From NCBI GenBank assembly GCA_964627125.1, contig CAZVJQ010000004.1, positions 1 to 64,000 of the forward strand: a stretch of DNA of 64,000 nt. The letters run 5' to 3'. Every line of letters starts with the position of its first letter. Position 1 is the first letter of the stretch. Below are positions 34,501 to 43,113 of the stretch, piece after piece. This DNA comes from Fastidiosipila sp964627125. GTDB lineage: Bacteria; Bacillota; Clostridia; Saccharofermentanales; Fastidiosipilaceae. Made by a program: the position numbers and the translations under genes. A model generated the notes under the pieces. That model saw nothing but the letters and a program-made list of their open reading frames with translations. It searched no databases and was not told the DNA's origin.

Positions 34501-36333
34501 ATGAGTGAGAATCTGTTCTCAAGCAAAACTAAAGCAGATTTACTACAAATTGTGCGCATGACAGGTGTATTACCTATAGGTAAGGCAAGCAAAATGCGTA
34601 AGGCAGAGTTAGTAGAATTTCTAGAAAAAGAAATGAATCAAAAACCAGCTGAATCTTCTGATGCAAAAGAAGATAATACTATCGCATCTAAAACAACCAC
34701 AGAATCTGAAAATAACGTTGAATCTGAAGAAAAAACACAAGATGATAGTAATGAAGCTGATAAATCAGATGATAAAGATGATTCTGAAGTCAGTGAAACT
34801 ACTGATGAAGATAAAGCTAAGAGTGATACTAACGATTCTGCTAATAAATCTAATAAACAAACTTCTAGAACTAGAACAAAATCTAATTCACAATCTAATA
34901 AAAATAGAAGATCTCAACGTAAATCAAGAAATAAAAATGATAACACTAAAGATGAAGATAATATAAGTGCTGAAATTTCTGATGAAGAAGAGATAATTGC
35001 TAAACCAAGACCTAGAAGAAAAAATTATAAGGTCTACGATAGAAATAAAAAATCAACTGAAGAAAACAATACTGATACTAGCGATAATAATTCAAAAGAT
35101 AATTCTCCTGCTGATAACAAACAATCTAATGAAAAAGAAGTTGAAACTGAAGAAGCCACTGGTGTATTAGAGATTATGTCAGATGGTTACGGATTCTTAC
35201 GTTGTGAAAACTACATCCAAGGTCCTACAGACGTATATGTTCAAGCTCAATTTATAAAAAGATTCAATATGAGAGTCGGTGACTTAGTTAAAGGTACAGT
35301 TAAAAATAGACCTGATCAAGATCGTTATAGAGCACTTACATATGTTAATGAGATAAATGGTCGTGCACCAGATGAGATGAATAGGCGTGCAAACTTCGAA
35401 AGATTGACACCTATATATGCAGATGAGAGATATACCTTAGAGACAACAAGAAGTGAATTATCTACAAGAATAATTGATTTATTCTCTCCAATTGGTAAAG
35501 GGCAAAGAGGTATGATTGTTTCTCCACCTAAAGCTGGTAAAACAATTCTCTTACAAAAAATTGCTAATGCTATATCTATAAATAATCCAGAAGCAAAACT
35601 CTTCGTTCTTCTAATTGACGAAAGACCTGAAGAAGTTACAGACATGCAACGTAGGATAGATGGAGAAGTAGTATACTCAACATTTGATAAGTCCCCAGAA
35701 AACCATGTTAAGATTTCTGAGTTAGTCTTAGAACATGCTAAGAGATTAGTAGAGCTAGGCGAAGATGTAGTAATTCTAGTTGACTCATTAACAAGAATGG
35801 CAAGAGCATACAACTTAACTATTAATCCTACAGGTAGAACTTTATCTGGTGGTTTAGATCCAGGTGCATTACACCATCCGAAAAGATTCTTCGGTGCTGC
35901 TAGAAATATTGAAGGCGGCGGAAGCTTAACGATAGTTGCTACATCACTTGTTGAAACTGGTTCAAGAATGGATGAGGTAATCTTCGAAGAGTTCAAGGGT
36001 ACAGGTAATATGGAAGTTTACTTAGATAGAAAACTATCAGAAAAACGTATATTCCCAGCTATTGATGTTAATAGATCAAGTACTCGTAGAGAAGAATTAT
36101 TGCTATCACCTAAAGAGCTTGAATCTATTTGGGCAGTTAGAAGAGCATTTGGTTCATTAGATACAAGTAATGTTACTGAGTTAATCTTAAGCTTACTAAC
36201 TAAGACTAAAGATAATGAGCATATGATAGAATCTTTAAATATTTCATTGAAAGATAGCAAGGTTTTAGAGGTAATGAAATCTAAGAGTGATTCACATGGA
36301 AATGGCAATCACTATAACCATAATAACTACTAA
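34501..36333 (+). CDS. rho: Transcription termination factor Rho with long disordered insertion
   Basis: Hexameric RNA-dependent ATPase that terminates transcription. Order of parts: SAP-like helical start (KTKADLLQIVRMTGVLP), a Ser/Asp/Asn/Lys-rich low-complexity region of about 170 residues (about 48-217), cold-shock RNA-binding domain (TGVLEIMSDGYGFLR), then the ATPase with Walker A SPPKAGKT (about 341-348), LIDERPEEVTDMQR and VDSLTRMARAYN. I start at ATG 34501 behind GAGGGAG; an upstream in-frame ATG at 34375 lacks a site. At 610 residues it is well above the 420-430 of ordinary Rho. Similar insertions occur in Actinobacteria and some Clostridia. Confidence 0.96.
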   Translation: MSENLFSSKTKADLLQIVRMTGVLPIGKASKMRKAELVEFLEKEMNQKPAESSDAKEDNTIASKTTTESENNVESEEKTQDDSNEADKSDDKDDSEVSETTDEDKAKSDTNDSANKSNKQTSRTRTKSNSQSNKNRRSQRKSRNKNDNTKDEDNISAEISDEEEIIAKPRPRRKNYKVYDRNKKSTEENNTDTSDNNSKDNSPADNKQSNEKEVETEEATGVLEIMSDGYGFLRCENYIQGPTDVYVQAQFIKRFNMRVGDLVKGTVKNRPDQDRYRALTYVNEINGRAPDEMNRRANFERLTPIYADERYTLETTRSELSTRIIDLFSPIGKGQRGMIVSPPKAGKTILLQKIANAISINNPEAKLFVLLIDERPEEVTDMQRRIDGEVVYSTFDKSPENHVKISELVLEHAKRLVELGEDVVILVDSLTRMARAYNLTINPTGRTLSGGLDPGALHHPKRFFGAARNIEGGGSLTIVATSLVETGSRMDEVIFEEFKGTGNMEVYLDRKLSEKRIFPAIDVNRSSTRREELLLSPKELESIWAVRRAFGSLDTSNVTELILSLLTKTKDNEHMIESLNISLKDSKVLEVMKSKSDSHGNGNHYNHNNY

Positions 36334-36398
36334 ATTTTAAATAACTTAAGATTTAGTTGAAGAAAGTACGTAAACAGCAAGTAATCAAGCGAAAGCAC

Positions 36399-36426
36399 TT
36401 GACAGTGAATATTATTTTGCTATACT
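36399..36426 (+). promoter_or_regulatory. Predicted promoter and leader of rpmE
   Basis: TTGACA (36399-36404) and TATACT (36421-36426) with a 16-base spacer give an mRNA leader of about 70 bases before rpmE. The leader contains GC-rich pieces (ACCGAGTCGTC, ACGGGGCG) that can pair, so an autoregulatory ribosomal-protein leader is possible but not shown. Confidence 0.65.
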
Positions 36427-36505
36427 TATTTAGCTGTAAAAACCGAGTCGTCATTCGTGATTGGATGAATTACGGGGCGAAATTCTGTTAAAAGAGGTGA
36501 AAATA

Positions 36506-36715
36506 ATGAAAAAAGATATACATCCAGATTATACTACGAGTGTTGTTACATGTGCATGCGGAAATACATTTGAAACACGCTCAACAATTGACCAAATCAA
36601 TGTTGATATTTGTAGCGAATGCCACCCATTCTACACAGGCAAGCAAAAATTAATTGATTCTGGTGGACGTGTTGATAAGTTCAACAAACGTATGAAACAA
36701 ACAAATTCTAAGTAA
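36506..36715 (+). CDS. rpmE: 50S ribosomal protein L31 (zinc-binding type)
   Basis: Small protein of the large ribosomal subunit. It is 69 residues from ATG 36506 behind AGAGGTGA. The C+ form is indicated by CACG near residue 16 and CSEC near 37, the four cysteines that bind zinc. HPFYTGKQKLIDSGGRVDKFNKR is the conserved L31 core. It follows rho, a common order in Bacillota, but with its own promoter. Confidence 0.96.
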   Translation: MKKDIHPDYTTSVVTCACGNTFETRSTIDQINVDICSECHPFYTGKQKLIDSGGRVDKFNKRMKQTNSK

Positions 36716-36734
36716 GACAATTAGTTTGATTTTG

Positions 36735-36765
36735 AAGATTGCCTACAAATAGGCAATCTTTTTTT
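36735..36765 (+). terminator. Terminator after rpmE
   Basis: A perfect 10-bp stem AAGATTGCCT/AGGCAATCTT with a 6-base loop is followed by a T run. Confidence 0.9.
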
Positions 36766-36818
36766 ATGGATATAATTATATATTACATATTCGAAATGGT
36801 TTACATTAAGAGATAAAC

Positions 36819-37694
36819 ATGAAAACTGCTGAGTGGAAGAAACAAGCTTTATCAAAATTGAAAAATAACGAATACTACAAGGAAGATGAAGAGTATTGGT
36901 TAAATGACCTATTGTCTAAATTATTAGAGTCATTCAATGTTGAATTTAAGGAAGAGCTTAGTGAGTCAAATATTAATCTCTTAGATGAAAGGCTTGAAGA
37001 ATTACTTACAGGAAAACCCTTAGCACAAGTCATTGGATTTACTTACTTTTATGGTAATAGAATAAATGTATATGAGAATGTACTCATACCTAGACCTGAT
37101 TCTGAAGTATTAGTAGAAACGGTATTGAATTATTCTCATAGCTTACTTAGTAAGTCTAATCTGCAAAATAGGAAGATAAGACTACTTGAAATAGGCTCAG
37201 GGTCAGGAGCTCTGAGTATTGCGATTGCAAAAGAGTTCATTAGCTTAGGACTTGAGTTTGAAATTCTAGCAAGTGATATTTCCATAGATGCAATTAATGC
37301 AACTAAGAATAATATTGTTTTAAATAATTTATCTCAATATATAAGAGTTGAATATGCTGATATATGGCCAGAAAAAGTACTCAATGGAGATTATGTACCA
37401 GATTTAATCTTTTCTAATCCACCATATATAGATGCAATCGAAAAAGAAGTGCTAGAATTGATTGAACATGAACCTATTGAAGCACTTGTAGCAGATGATT
37501 CAGGATTGTACTTTTATAGGGAAATTTTGAACTCAGAATTTGTAAAACAAGGTTGTATAATTATTTTTGAACATGGATATAAACAAGCTGATAAAATAAA
37601 AATTATTGCAGATGAGACTGAGCACATTAAATTTATAAGTAGTAAAGAAGATATAGCTGGTAGAACTCGGGTGAGTGAGTATATTAGACTTTGA
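36819..37694 (+). CDS. prmC: Peptide chain release factor N5-glutamine methyltransferase PrmC
   Basis: Methylates the glutamine of the GGQ motif in RF1 and RF2 using S-adenosylmethionine. SAM-binding motif I is LLEIGSGSGALSIAIA (about 123-138) and the catalytic NPPY follows in IFSNPPYID (about 200). The N-terminal helical domain ends in GFTYFYGNRINV and LIPRPDSEVLVE. It is 291 residues. It is directly upstream of prfA, whose product is its substrate. Confidence 0.95.
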   Translation: MKTAEWKKQALSKLKNNEYYKEDEEYWLNDLLSKLLESFNVEFKEELSESNINLLDERLEELLTGKPLAQVIGFTYFYGNRINVYENVLIPRPDSEVLVETVLNYSHSLLSKSNLQNRKIRLLEIGSGSGALSIAIAKEFISLGLEFEILASDISIDAINATKNNIVLNNLSQYIRVEYADIWPEKVLNGDYVPDLIFSNPPYIDAIEKEVLELIEHEPIEALVADDSGLYFYREILNSEFVKQGCIIIFEHGYKQADKIKIIADETEHIKFISSKEDIAGRTRVSEYIRL

Positions 37695-37713
37695 TAAAGA
37701 TTAAGGAATTATT

Positions 37714-38811
37714 ATGATACAAGAAGAAACATTAAATAAATTAGATAGAATAGTTGCTAGATTTGAAGAATTACAGATGGAGATGAGTAATCCAGAAGTT
37801 ATTTCAAATCAAGAAAAATATTTGGAGATTGTAAGAGAATCTTCAGATATACAGCCAACTGTTAATACTTATCTTGAATACAAAAAACTATATCAAGAGC
37901 TTATAGATAATAAGGAAATGCTTGAAATTACTCCTAATGATGAGAGCGACATGATTGCTTTGATCAAGGAAGAAATAAGTGAAGGTGAGAGTAGGATTGA
38001 AGAGTTAGAAGCAGAACTACTTGAGTCACTTAGACCTAAAGATCCTAGAGATGATAAAGATATCATTATGGAGATTAGAGCAGGAGCTGGTGGTGATGAA
38101 GCTGCATTGTTTGCTGGTGACTTATTCGACATGTACAAGAGCTATGCTGAAGGACGTGGATGGAAGACTGAAATTGCTGACCAGTCTGAAAATGACATAG
38201 GTGGACTTAAAGAAATCATCTTTACTATCAGTGGTAAAGGCGCATTTAGTAGATTGAAGTACGAGAGTGGAGTTCATAGAGTCCAAAGAGTCCCAGAAAC
38301 TGAGTCAGGTGGTAGAATCCATACATCTACTGTTACTGTTGCTGTTATGGCGGAAGTGGATGAGGTTGAAGTTGATATTGATCCAAGTGATTTAAGAATT
38401 GATACTTATAGAGCTTCAGGAGCTGGTGGTCAGCACGTTAATAAGACATCTTCAGCTATTAGAATTACTCACATTCCAACAAACACTGTAGTTGCAATGC
38501 AAGATGAAAGAAGTCAGCACAAAAATAGGGATAAAGCGATGCAAATCCTGCGTGCAAGACTCTATCAGCTAGAAGAAGATAAAAGAAGTGCTCTAATTGC
38601 TGGTGATAGAAAGAGTCAGGTAGGTAGTGGTGATAGAAGTGAGAGGATTAGAACTTATAACTTTCCACAAGGTAGAGTTACAGACCACAGAATTGGACTA
38701 ACTCTTTATAAATTAGAAGATGTATTAGGCGGTGAAGTTGATCAACTAATAGAACCTTTAATTGTTGCAGCAAGAACTGAGAATTTATTAAGCGATAATA
38801 ATGAAGACTAA
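37714..38811 (+). CDS. prfA: Peptide chain release factor 1
   Basis: Class I release factor reading UAG and UAA. The catalytic GGQ lies at about residue 237 in GAGGQHVNKTSSAIRITH, and the codon-recognition domain carries a PET motif (VPETESGG), the RF1 equivalent of PxT. The protein is 365 residues, normal length. It follows prmC by 19 bases, and its stop overlaps the start of sua5 by 11 bases. Confidence 0.97.
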   Translation: MIQEETLNKLDRIVARFEELQMEMSNPEVISNQEKYLEIVRESSDIQPTVNTYLEYKKLYQELIDNKEMLEITPNDESDMIALIKEEISEGESRIEELEAELLESLRPKDPRDDKDIIMEIRAGAGGDEAALFAGDLFDMYKSYAEGRGWKTEIADQSENDIGGLKEIIFTISGKGAFSRLKYESGVHRVQRVPETESGGRIHTSTVTVAVMAEVDEVEVDIDPSDLRIDTYRASGAGGQHVNKTSSAIRITHIPTNTVVAMQDERSQHKNRDKAMQILRARLYQLEEDKRSALIAGDRKSQVGSGDRSERIRTYNFPQGRVTDHRIGLTLYKLEDVLGGEVDQLIEPLIVAARTENLLSDNNED

Positions 38812-39868
38812 GATTATAGATGCTAAAAATTTAAATAATACAGAACTCTCCATTCAGTTAAAAGAAGCAGTTTCTTCTTTAATGAGTGGAGATGTTGTTT
38901 GTTTTCCTACTGAGACTGTATATGGACTTGGTGCAATTTGGAATAATCCTGATGCAGTAAGTAAAATTTTTAAAATTAAAGGACGTCCACAAGATAATCC
39001 ATTAATTGTACATGTTGATTCCATAGAAGAAATGAAGAAGTACTTTTCTTTTTGGGATGATGTAGCTGATGCTTTGGTAAAATCTTTCACTCCCGGACCA
39101 TTTACCTTAATAATGGAGAAGAATAAAGAAGTAGTGAGCCTAGTCACAGCGGGATTAAATACAATTGGAATAAGGATACCGGCTAATAAGATTGCTCAAG
39201 AGATTATTAAGCAGTTAGGGACAGGAGTAGCCGCTCCTTCAGCAAATATTAGTGGTAGACCTAGTCCTACAAATGCTATTGATGCTTATGATGATCTTAA
39301 CGGTAAGGTTGAGTACATCATCGATGGTGGGGATTCAATGGTAGGATTAGAATCCACTATAGTTTCTTGGGACCAAAATGAATTAAAATTATTAAGACCA
39401 GGTGCAATAACAGCAGAAGATATTGAAAGAGTATTAAAAGAGAATTCTATTGATTTAGAATTAATAATTCTTAGTAATGAAACTTTAGAAGGTGAAGTTA
39501 AACCCTTAGCACCAGGGATGAAATATAGACATTATGCTCCTAAGGCAAAGGTCCATATTATTAGGGGTGAGAGTATTGAGAAAAAACTAAAGTTCCTTGA
39601 AACAGTCTCTAATAAAGGAGATAAGGATGCTTACTTCATCTCTGAAGAACTTTACAGCAAATTGCAAGAAACCAATAATATAAATCCATCTGATGAATTC
39701 ATAATATTTTCAAATGAGAATCTTGTTGAAGATGCATCTCATTATTTGTTTAGTGCTTTTAGGGACTTTGACCGAAAAGGAGCTACAGATATCTGGGCAG
39801 AGGAACTTGAAGATAGTGAACTTGGTAGAGCATATATGAACCGCTTAACTAAGGCTGCAGATAATTGA
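38801..39868 (+). CDS. Threonylcarbamoyl-AMP synthase (Sua5/YwlC type)
   Basis: Makes threonylcarbamoyl-AMP for the universal t6A37 modification of ANN-reading tRNAs. The YrdC domain is visible (VCFPTETVYGLGA; KGRPQDNPLIVHV; PSANISGRPSPT; STIVSW). A further ~140-residue Sua5 C-terminal domain makes 355 residues in all, so it is Sua5-like rather than TsaC-only. It lacks a clear own ribosome site and overlaps prfA by 11 bases, so reinitiation after prfA is likely. Confidence 0.93.
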   Translation: MKTKIIDAKNLNNTELSIQLKEAVSSLMSGDVVCFPTETVYGLGAIWNNPDAVSKIFKIKGRPQDNPLIVHVDSIEEMKKYFSFWDDVADALVKSFTPGPFTLIMEKNKEVVSLVTAGLNTIGIRIPANKIAQEIIKQLGTGVAAPSANISGRPSPTNAIDAYDDLNGKVEYIIDGGDSMVGLESTIVSWDQNELKLLRPGAITAEDIERVLKENSIDLELIILSNETLEGEVKPLAPGMKYRHYAPKAKVHIIRGESIEKKLKFLETVSNKGDKDAYFISEELYSKLQETNNINPSDEFIIFSNENLVEDASHYLFSAFRDFDRKGATDIWAEELEDSELGRAYMNRLTKAADN

Positions 39869-39908
39869 TATGATAAGCATTAGGCAAGGTTTTGAGTATC
39901 AAATTGAT

Positions 39909-39937
39909 TTGACTAAGCTTAATTGCTTTGGTACAAT
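39909..39937 (+). promoter_or_regulatory. Promoter of the rpsF operon
   Basis: TTGACT (39909-39914) and TACAAT (39932-39937) with the ideal 17-base spacer lie 86 bases before rpsF. Confidence 0.8.
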
Positions 39938-39944
39938 TGCTTAG

Positions 39945-40005
39945 CTGTGTTGCTATGTTTATGGCAAACACATCCTTACTCTGTCATAGGGACAGGGTCA
40001 TTAGT
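39945..40005 (+). promoter_or_regulatory. Structured leader of the rpsF-ssb-rpsR operon
   Basis: Two hairpins can form: TGTGTTGC with GCAAACACA (one bulge, 39946-39972), and a strong 8-pair stem ACTCTGTC/GACAGGGT with loop ATAGG (39978-39998). In Bacillota the S6:S18 complex binds a hairpin in this position to repress the operon. I cannot confirm the conserved bulge, so this is a candidate by position and structure. Confidence 0.5.
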
Positions 40006-40023
40006 CCAAAAGGAGGTAAACTT

Positions 40024-40311
40024 ATGAAGAACTACGAAATGATGTACATTGTAAACATTGATAATGATGAAGAAGCTAGACAAGCAATTCATGATAATGT
40101 TACTAAATTATTAGAAAACAACAATGTTACTATCGATGAGACAGATCATCTTGGTGTTAAGCGTTTTGCTTATGAAATCAATCACCAAAATGAGGGCGAC
40201 TACATGGTCGTTAAATTTACAGCTGATGCTGACGTAATTTCAACTCTCAACGAAGAATTAAATATGAATGAAAACTTAGTTCGTCACATGATTTTCGCTA
40301 TTGACGAATAA
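40024..40311 (+). CDS. rpsF: 30S ribosomal protein S6
   Basis: Small-subunit protein that binds 16S rRNA together with S18. It starts MKNYEMMYIVN at ATG 40024 behind AAAGGAGGT (40008-40017); upstream in-frame starts lie in the leader. The 95 residues show the ferredoxin-like S6 fold pattern with LGVKRFAYEINHQNEGDYMVVKF. It is first in the classical rpsF-ssb-rpsR operon. Confidence 0.96.
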   Translation: MKNYEMMYIVNIDNDEEARQAIHDNVTKLLENNNVTIDETDHLGVKRFAYEINHQNEGDYMVVKFTADADVISTLNEELNMNENLVRHMIFAIDE

Positions 40312-40350
40312 TCGACGTACTAAAAACTTAATATTGGAGAAAGGCAAAAC

Positions 40351-40812
40351 ATGAATAAAGTTATTTTAATGGGTCGCTTGACTAAAGATCCTGAATTGAA
40401 GAGCACTAGTAATGGTGTAAGCAGAGCTACTTTTACAGTTGCTGTAGACAGAAGATTCAAGAGTGCTAGCGGTGAACGTGAAACAGATTTTATTAACTGT
40501 GTAGCATGGCGCCAAAATGCTGAATTTGTTTCAAGATACTTTACTAAGGGGCAAAAAATGTCACTAGTAGGTTCTTTACAAGTTCGTACTTGGGATGACC
40601 AACAAGGTAAGAGAAATTGGATAACTGAAGTAATTGTTGATGAAGTATATTTTGCAGAGAGCAAATCTGAGTCATCAAATAATAATTACAACAACAATAA
40701 CAATTCTTACAGTAACAATAATAATAGTTACAATTCAGGTAATTATACAAGTTCAAGTGAAGGCTTCTTTGAAGCTCCAGATGATGACACACAATTGCCT
40801 TTCGATCTATAA
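40351..40812 (+). CDS. ssb: Single-stranded DNA-binding protein
   Basis: Protects ssDNA and recruits repair and replication proteins. The OB fold begins MNKVILMGRLTKDPEL and includes FTVAVDRRF and FINCVAWRQNAEF. A low-complexity Asn/Ser/Tyr linker (about 108-140) leads to the acidic interaction tip DDDTQLPFDL. It is 153 residues, a replicative SSB. It lies between rpsF and rpsR as in most Bacillota. Confidence 0.97.
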   Translation: MNKVILMGRLTKDPELKSTSNGVSRATFTVAVDRRFKSASGERETDFINCVAWRQNAEFVSRYFTKGQKMSLVGSLQVRTWDDQQGKRNWITEVIVDEVYFAESKSESSNNNYNNNNNSYSNNNNSYNSGNYTSSSEGFFEAPDDDTQLPFDL

Positions 40813-40824
40813 AAGGAGGAGCAT

Positions 40825-41070
40825 ATGGCTGATAATAATAGAAGATTTAATAACAGAAGAAGACCTAGAAGAAAAGTATGTTATTTCACAGTAAATAAAA
40901 TTACTCACATAGACTATAAAGATAAAGAGCTATTGAAAAAATTTATTTCTGAGGATGGAAAAATTTTACCAAGACGTACAACAGGTACTTCAGCTAAATA
41001 CCAACGTAAATTAAATTCTGCTATAAAGAGAGCTAGACAAATGGCTATCTTACCATACGTAGTAGACTAG
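40825..41070 (+). CDS. rpsR: 30S ribosomal protein S18
   Basis: Partner of S6 on the platform of the small subunit. It is 81 residues, with an Arg/Asn-rich start, VCYFTVNKITHIDYKD and ILPRRTTGTSAKYQRKLNSAIKRARQMAILPYV, the conserved S18 core. A single cysteine (CYF) is present. It starts behind AAAGGAGG and ends the operon before a strong terminator. Confidence 0.97.
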   Translation: MADNNRRFNNRRRPRRKVCYFTVNKITHIDYKDKELLKKFISEDGKILPRRTTGTSAKYQRKLNSAIKRARQMAILPYVVD

Positions 41071-41093
41071 TTGATAATATGTAAGAATTTAAA

Positions 41094-41117
41094 ACACCTC
41101 ATCTGAGGTGTTTTTTT
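41094..41117 (+). terminator. Terminator of the rpsF-ssb-rpsR operon
   Basis: A 7-bp stem ACACCTC/GAGGTGT with loop ATCT is followed by T7. A TATACT box at 41189-41194 upstream of rplI may be the next -10. Confidence 0.88.
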
Positions 41118-41226
41118 GTATCTGTAAATATGTTTTATAATAATAGGTATAAATGGATTTCTAGGTATAAAAAATCATCTTAATGAATTATACTTAGTTA
41201 AATATAAATATAGTAGGAGTAAATTA

Positions 41227-41670
41227 ATGAAATTAATATTACTAGAAGATGTAAAAAATGTAGGTAAGAAGGATGAGATTGTAGAAGTTAGCAGAGGATA
41301 CGCTAATAACTTCTTATTGAAAAATGGTTTAGCTGTTGAAGCTACTTCTACCAACGTTAATGAAGTAAAACAAATGAAGAGTGCTAAGAAGGCTCAAGAA
41401 GCTCGTGAATTACAAGCAGCTAAAGATTTAGCTGACGAACTAAAAGATAAAGCTTTCACTATCAAGAAGAAATCTGGTGATGATGGTAGATTATATGGTT
41501 CATTAACAAATATTGACGTTCGTGATGCAATGAAGGCTGAAGGCTATGATCTTGACAAGAGAAATATTAGTTTATCTACTAACTTAAAGAATGTTGGTAA
41601 AACATCAGCTGATGTAAAATTACATAGAGAAGTTTCAGTTAAAGTAAGTATTCAAGTTGAATCTTTATAA
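41227..41670 (+). CDS. rplI: 50S ribosomal protein L9
   Basis: Large-subunit protein with two globular domains joined by a long helix. The N-terminal domain MKLILLEDVKNVGKKDEIVEVSRGYANNFL is canonical, the middle helix is Ala/Lys-rich and the C-terminal domain contains DGRLYGSLTNIDV. It is 147 residues. It starts behind GTAGGAG and precedes dnaB by 19 bases, the common order in Bacillota, although the usual gdpP gene is missing here. Confidence 0.97.
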   Translation: MKLILLEDVKNVGKKDEIVEVSRGYANNFLLKNGLAVEATSTNVNEVKQMKSAKKAQEARELQAAKDLADELKDKAFTIKKKSGDDGRLYGSLTNIDVRDAMKAEGYDLDKRNISLSTNLKNVGKTSADVKLHREVSVKVSIQVESL

Positions 41671-41689
41671 TTAAGTGTTGATGGTGTAG

Positions 41690-43102
41690 ATGATGCAAGA
41701 AGATTATCAAAATAATAATTACTTGGGTAATGCTAAAGTTCCACCTCAAAATATTGAAGCCGAAGAGGCTTTATTAGGTGCTGCGATTTCTTCTGCAAAT
41801 GCTCGTGAACAACTCGTTAATTTGAGTGAGGATGACTTTTACCAAGAGAAGAATGCTAAAGTTTATCAAGCGCTCAAGCAAATGATGGGTGCTGGTGAGG
41901 CAATCGATATTCTGAGTGTTAGTGATCGCTTGGAACATGAGGGGTTATTAACGCTTGTTGGTGGTGTTAGTTATATTACATATTTAGAAGACAAGAGCTA
42001 CAATCCTGCTAATGTTGGCGAATATGTAAAAATGATTAAAGAGAAGAGTAGATTAAGAAAATTACTTACATTTACTCAGAATCTTGAAGCTGCAATTTAT
42101 TCAGGTAGAAATACAGCAGATGATTTGATTAATCTAATGGCAGCAGAAGTTGTTGCTAGTCGTGATGATATTAGCAGTAAGGATTTAATTCCTATCTCTG
42201 AAGTTCTGAACCACACTATTATGGAGTTGAGAAATAAAGAGAGTGATGAGCTAGCCTTAGATACAGGATATCCAGGACTGAATGGTATGCTTGGTAATCT
42301 TCGTAGGCAAACTCTTAATATTGTTGCTGCAAGACCTGCGATGGGTAAATCTGCATTAGCATTAAACATTGCTCTTAATGTAGCATTGAAAAATAAATTT
42401 GTTGCAGTGTTCAGTTTAGAGATGAGCCAAAATGAAGTTGCTCTAAGGCTATTAAGTTCTACATCAGGTATTGCTACTCAGGAAATTTCTAAGATAATGG
42501 AAGATCCAAGTAAAGATAATAAGCAAATTAATGATGCAACTTTAGCTCTTGTACAGACTAATATATTCATTGATGACTCTGCTTCTACAAGTCCTGCTGA
42601 CATTAGAAGTAAGTGTCAAAGATTGTTTGCGCAACACGGTAGTCTAGATTTAGTAGTTATTGACTACCTGCAGTTATTAGCATCAGATGGAAATACATCT
42701 AATAGGCAACAAGAAATCTCTGAGATTTCTAGGTCATTAAAAATTATGGCAAGAGACCTGAATGTTCCTGTTATAGCTCTTTCACAATTGAGTAGAAGTG
42801 TTGAGCAAAGAGAGAATAAGAGACCTATGCTATCTGACCTACGTGAGTCTGGAGCAATTGAGCAAGATGCTGACGCAGTTATGTTCTTATATAGAGAGTC
42901 ATATTATGATACTGAGTCAATTCCAGAGACTCCAGAAGAATCAGAATTAATCGTTGCTAAGAATAGGCAGGGAAGTACTGGTACTGTGAAACTTAATTGG
43001 TTCTCAGATATCACTACATTTAGAGAGAAGGAATATGTTTCCTATGATGCTCCACCTGAGAGTAACTATAATCCTTCAGATGCGCTTGATCTGCCATTTT
43101 AG
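41690..43102 (+). CDS. dnaB: Replicative DNA helicase
   Basis: Hexameric 5'-3' helicase of the replication fork. The N-terminal DnaB domain begins PPQNIEAEEALLGA. The RecA-like domain has Walker A AARPAMGKSALAL (about 213-225), Walker B VIDYLQLL and the SRSLKIMARDLNVPVIALSQLSR segment. It is 470 residues and has no intein. Two consecutive ATG codons open the frame, and either could serve. Confidence 0.97.
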   Translation: MMQEDYQNNNYLGNAKVPPQNIEAEEALLGAAISSANAREQLVNLSEDDFYQEKNAKVYQALKQMMGAGEAIDILSVSDRLEHEGLLTLVGGVSYITYLEDKSYNPANVGEYVKMIKEKSRLRKLLTFTQNLEAAIYSGRNTADDLINLMAAEVVASRDDISSKDLIPISEVLNHTIMELRNKESDELALDTGYPGLNGMLGNLRRQTLNIVAARPAMGKSALALNIALNVALKNKFVAVFSLEMSQNEVALRLLSSTSGIATQEISKIMEDPSKDNKQINDATLALVQTNIFIDDSASTSPADIRSKCQRLFAQHGSLDLVVIDYLQLLASDGNTSNRQQEISEISRSLKIMARDLNVPVIALSQLSRSVEQRENKRPMLSDLRESGAIEQDADAVMFLYRESYYDTESIPETPEESELIVAKNRQGSTGTVKLNWFSDITTFREKEYVSYDAPPESNYNPSDALDLPF

Positions 43103-43113
43103 AATAAATTTTA

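Noticed and set aside
35325..35996. 223-codon minus-strand frame opposite rho
   Set aside because: It is the mirror of the conserved Rho ATPase region; the product is Ser/Ile-rich and without family signature.
40634..40894. Open frames within the ssb linker region in other phases
   Set aside because: They arise from the repetitive Asn/Ser codons of the SSB linker and have no ribosome sites.
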